A stretch of 6,922 bases of DNA from an uncultured Flavobacteriales bacterium. GTDB lineage: Bacteria; Bacteroidota; Bacteroidia; Flavobacteriales_D; Sanyastnellaceae. A program made the position numbers and the translations under genes. Numbering within the stretch: the stretch's first letter is position 1; each line of letters opens with the position of its first letter. Below the pieces are notes generated by a model that was not told the DNA's origin, searched no databases, and saw only the letters and a program-made list of their open reading frames with translations. Shown piece by piece: positions 6,058 through 6,922 of this stretch. Location: the NCBI GenBank assembly GCA_937897625.1, contig CALCNZ010000101.1, positions 1-6,922 of the forward strand. The letters are read 5' to 3'.

Positions 6058-6678
6058 ATGTCTTACGTGCTAACCTACATTGCGGAAGGCGAGCATTTGA
6101 AGCAAGACTTTAAAATGCGCATCGACGATGCGCAGAAAATTGCACGTTCGCTTGTCGCGTTCGCCAATACTTCCGGCGGTAGATTGCTCATTGGGGTGAA
6201 GGACAATGGAAATGTTTCGGGAATTCGTCCAGAAGAAGAGATTCACATGATCATTCGCAGTGCTGAAGAGTTTTGTCAGCCGCCCGTTCATTTCACGCAT
6301 GCCGTTTGGAAGGTGGAAGGAAAGGCTGTTTTGGAAATTCAAATCGAAGAATCATCCGTCAAGCCGCATTTAGCCAAGGTGGAAGAAGGGTGGAAGGCTT
6401 TTGTGCGCGAGCACGATGTTACGCTTCCTGCGTCTAACGTGTGGATTGCCATGCAAGAGTTTTCTTCATTCCAAGATTCGAATGAATTGTTTCAAATGTC
6501 GGAAAGAGAAGAACAGCTTTTTTCTTTGTTGAAACAACAACCCTTTACGTTGAATCAATTGTCTCGAAAGGCGGGTACGCCAAGACCCATCTTAATTCGA
6601 AAACTAGCGAAACTCATGAAATGGGGAATCGTGGTTGAAAACTTCGATCAAGGGAAGGCACTTTATTCTCTGAAGTAG
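6058..6678 (+). CDS. AlbA_2 (Schlafen-type) domain protein with C-terminal winged helix
   Basis: A 206-residue cytoplasmic protein with two parts. Residues 8-125 form an AlbA_2 (Schlafen AlbA-like) domain: GEHLKQDFK at 11-19 (E12, D17, K19), KIARSLVAFANTSGGRLLIG at 27-46, then VKDNGNVSGI, and KPHLAKVEEGWKAFVREHD at 102-120. Residues 148-206 look like a winged helix (EREEQLFSLLKQQPFTLNQL, then TPRPILIRKLAKLMKWGIV and a wing-like GKALYSLK end). The combination is common in bacterial putative DNA-binding transcriptional regulators. Some Schlafen relatives are nucleases, and acidic E12/D17 are compatible with either, so activity is open. The ATG at 6058 follows the ytxJ stop by 3 nt. Being third in a peroxidase/bacillithiol operon suggests a regulator or effector of redox stress; this is inference. 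Confidence 0.85.
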   Translation: MSYVLTYIAEGEHLKQDFKMRIDDAQKIARSLVAFANTSGGRLLIGVKDNGNVSGIRPEEEIHMIIRSAEEFCQPPVHFTHAVWKVEGKAVLEIQIEESSVKPHLAKVEEGWKAFVREHDVTLPASNVWIAMQEFSSFQDSNELFQMSEREEQLFSLLKQQPFTLNQLSRKAGTPRPILIRKLAKLMKWGIVVENFDQGKALYSLK

Positions 6679-6689
6679 ACTGTTATTTT

Positions 6690-6703
6690 CTGACTTTTGT
6701 CAG
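6690..6703. repeat. short inverted repeat CTGAC-TTTT-GTCAG downstream of the AlbA_2 gene
   Basis: Perfect 5-bp arms flank a 4-base loop, 12 nt after the AlbA_2 stop; a third CTGAC copy follows at 6712-6716. As RNA it would be a weak hairpin with no following U-tract, so it is a poor intrinsic terminator. The dyad plus extra half-site could instead be an operator for the PAS gene downstream. The rest of the 85-bp gap holds the -7 element below and nothing else I recognise. Confidence 0.3.
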
Positions 6704-6747
6704 TACTTAATCTGACGCAAGCAGTTTTCTAGAGCACGCGTCACCAA

Positions 6748-6755
6748 TAGATTTG
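6748..6755 (+). promoter_or_regulatory. Bacteroidota -7 promoter element before the PAS gene
   Basis: TAGATTTG matches every fixed position of the Bacteroidota -7 consensus TAnnTTTG. It ends 8 nt before the ATG at 6764, predicting a transcript that is leaderless or has only a few untranslated bases. A T-rich run at 6725-6728 lies about 19 nt upstream but is not a clean TTG element. This is the best promoter match in the window and it supports 6764 as the start. Confidence 0.5.
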
Positions 6756-6763
6756 TATTGCAC

Positions 6764-6897
6764 ATGGAAAATAGATTTGCCTCAATTTGGAATCATGTTA
6801 ACGAAGGAATTTTAATCTCCGATAGATCGGGGAAAATTGTCCTGGCCAACCCACGTTGCGCCGATTTATTCGGTTATACGGAAGAGGAAATGCTGAC
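6764..6897 (+). CDS. PAS-domain sensor protein, N-terminal fragment (probable signalling kinase), cut by contig end
   Basis: About 44 codons remain of a cytoplasmic sensor. The sequence opens directly with a PAS domain: FASIWNHVNEGILISD (5-20), RSGKIVLANPRCADLFGY (21-38), TEEEML (39-44), the typical xGxIxxxNxxxxxxFGY pattern. Such starts are common in histidine kinases and diguanylate cyclases, but the output domain is missing, so the class is unknown. No signal peptide or membrane segment precedes the PAS domain. The genomic reading ends at about 6897; the translation beyond it (DRKSTRLN) comes from adapter and is not part of the protein. It has its own promoter element, separate from the redox operon upstream. 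Confidence 0.8.
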
Positions 6898-6922
6898 AGA
6901 TCGGAAGAGCACACGTCTGAAC
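6898..6922 (+). other. Illumina TruSeq adapter sequence (assembly contamination)
   Basis: The last 25 bases begin AGATCGGAAGAGC and continue ACACGTCTGAAC, which is the start of the standard Illumina TruSeq read-1 adapter. It is an untrimmed read end carried into the contig. The first base or two could also be genomic by chance. It should be removed before the PAS gene or the contig end is interpreted. Confidence 0.97.

Noticed and set aside
6690..6703. Rho-independent terminator after the AlbA_2 gene
   Set aside because: The stem is only 5 bp and no T-run follows it.
1..6897. CRISPR array, insertion sequence or tRNA
   Set aside because: No regularly spaced direct repeats, transposase-like frames, terminal inverted repeats or cloverleaf sequences were seen.

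Overview
The window looks like a metagenome-derived contig end from a Bacteroidota bacterium, probably Flavobacteriales-like. The evidence is the M1 peptidase type, a YtxJ-type bacillithiol protein, the lack of Shine-Dalgarno sequences before most starts, and TAnnTTTG-like -7 promoter elements. No taxonomic search was possible. The last 25 bases (6898-6922) are not biological: they match the start of the Illumina TruSeq read-1 adapter.

The left three quarters (1-5074) carries six minus-strand genes that read as one compact unit. In transcription order they are: a heme-oxygenase-like diiron protein, a cupin protein (2 nt gap), a TetA-like MFS transporter (24 nt gap), a GmhB-like HAD phosphatase (1 nt gap), a class IV PLP aminotransferase resembling PabC (1 nt gap), and an exported M1 aminopeptidase cut by the left window edge (33 nt gap). 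The first two form a tight pair of probable metal-dependent enzymes of unknown substrate. This is the best candidate here for undescribed chemistry.

A 64-bp divergent region (5075-5138), containing a 13-bp near-palindrome, separates this unit from a plus-strand redox operon (5139-6678). That operon encodes a membrane-targeted or exported thioredoxin-type glutathione peroxidase, the bacillithiol-system protein YtxJ, and an AlbA_2 (Schlafen-type) protein with a C-terminal winged helix. The setting suggests peroxide or thiol homeostasis, with the last gene as a possible regulator.

After an 85-bp gap holding a short inverted repeat and a good Bacteroidota -7 element, a PAS-domain sensor gene begins at 6764. 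It is cut after about 45 codons, where adapter sequence starts. No tRNA, rRNA, CRISPR array, insertion sequence or other mobile element was seen, and no gene-free stretch exceeds 300 bases.
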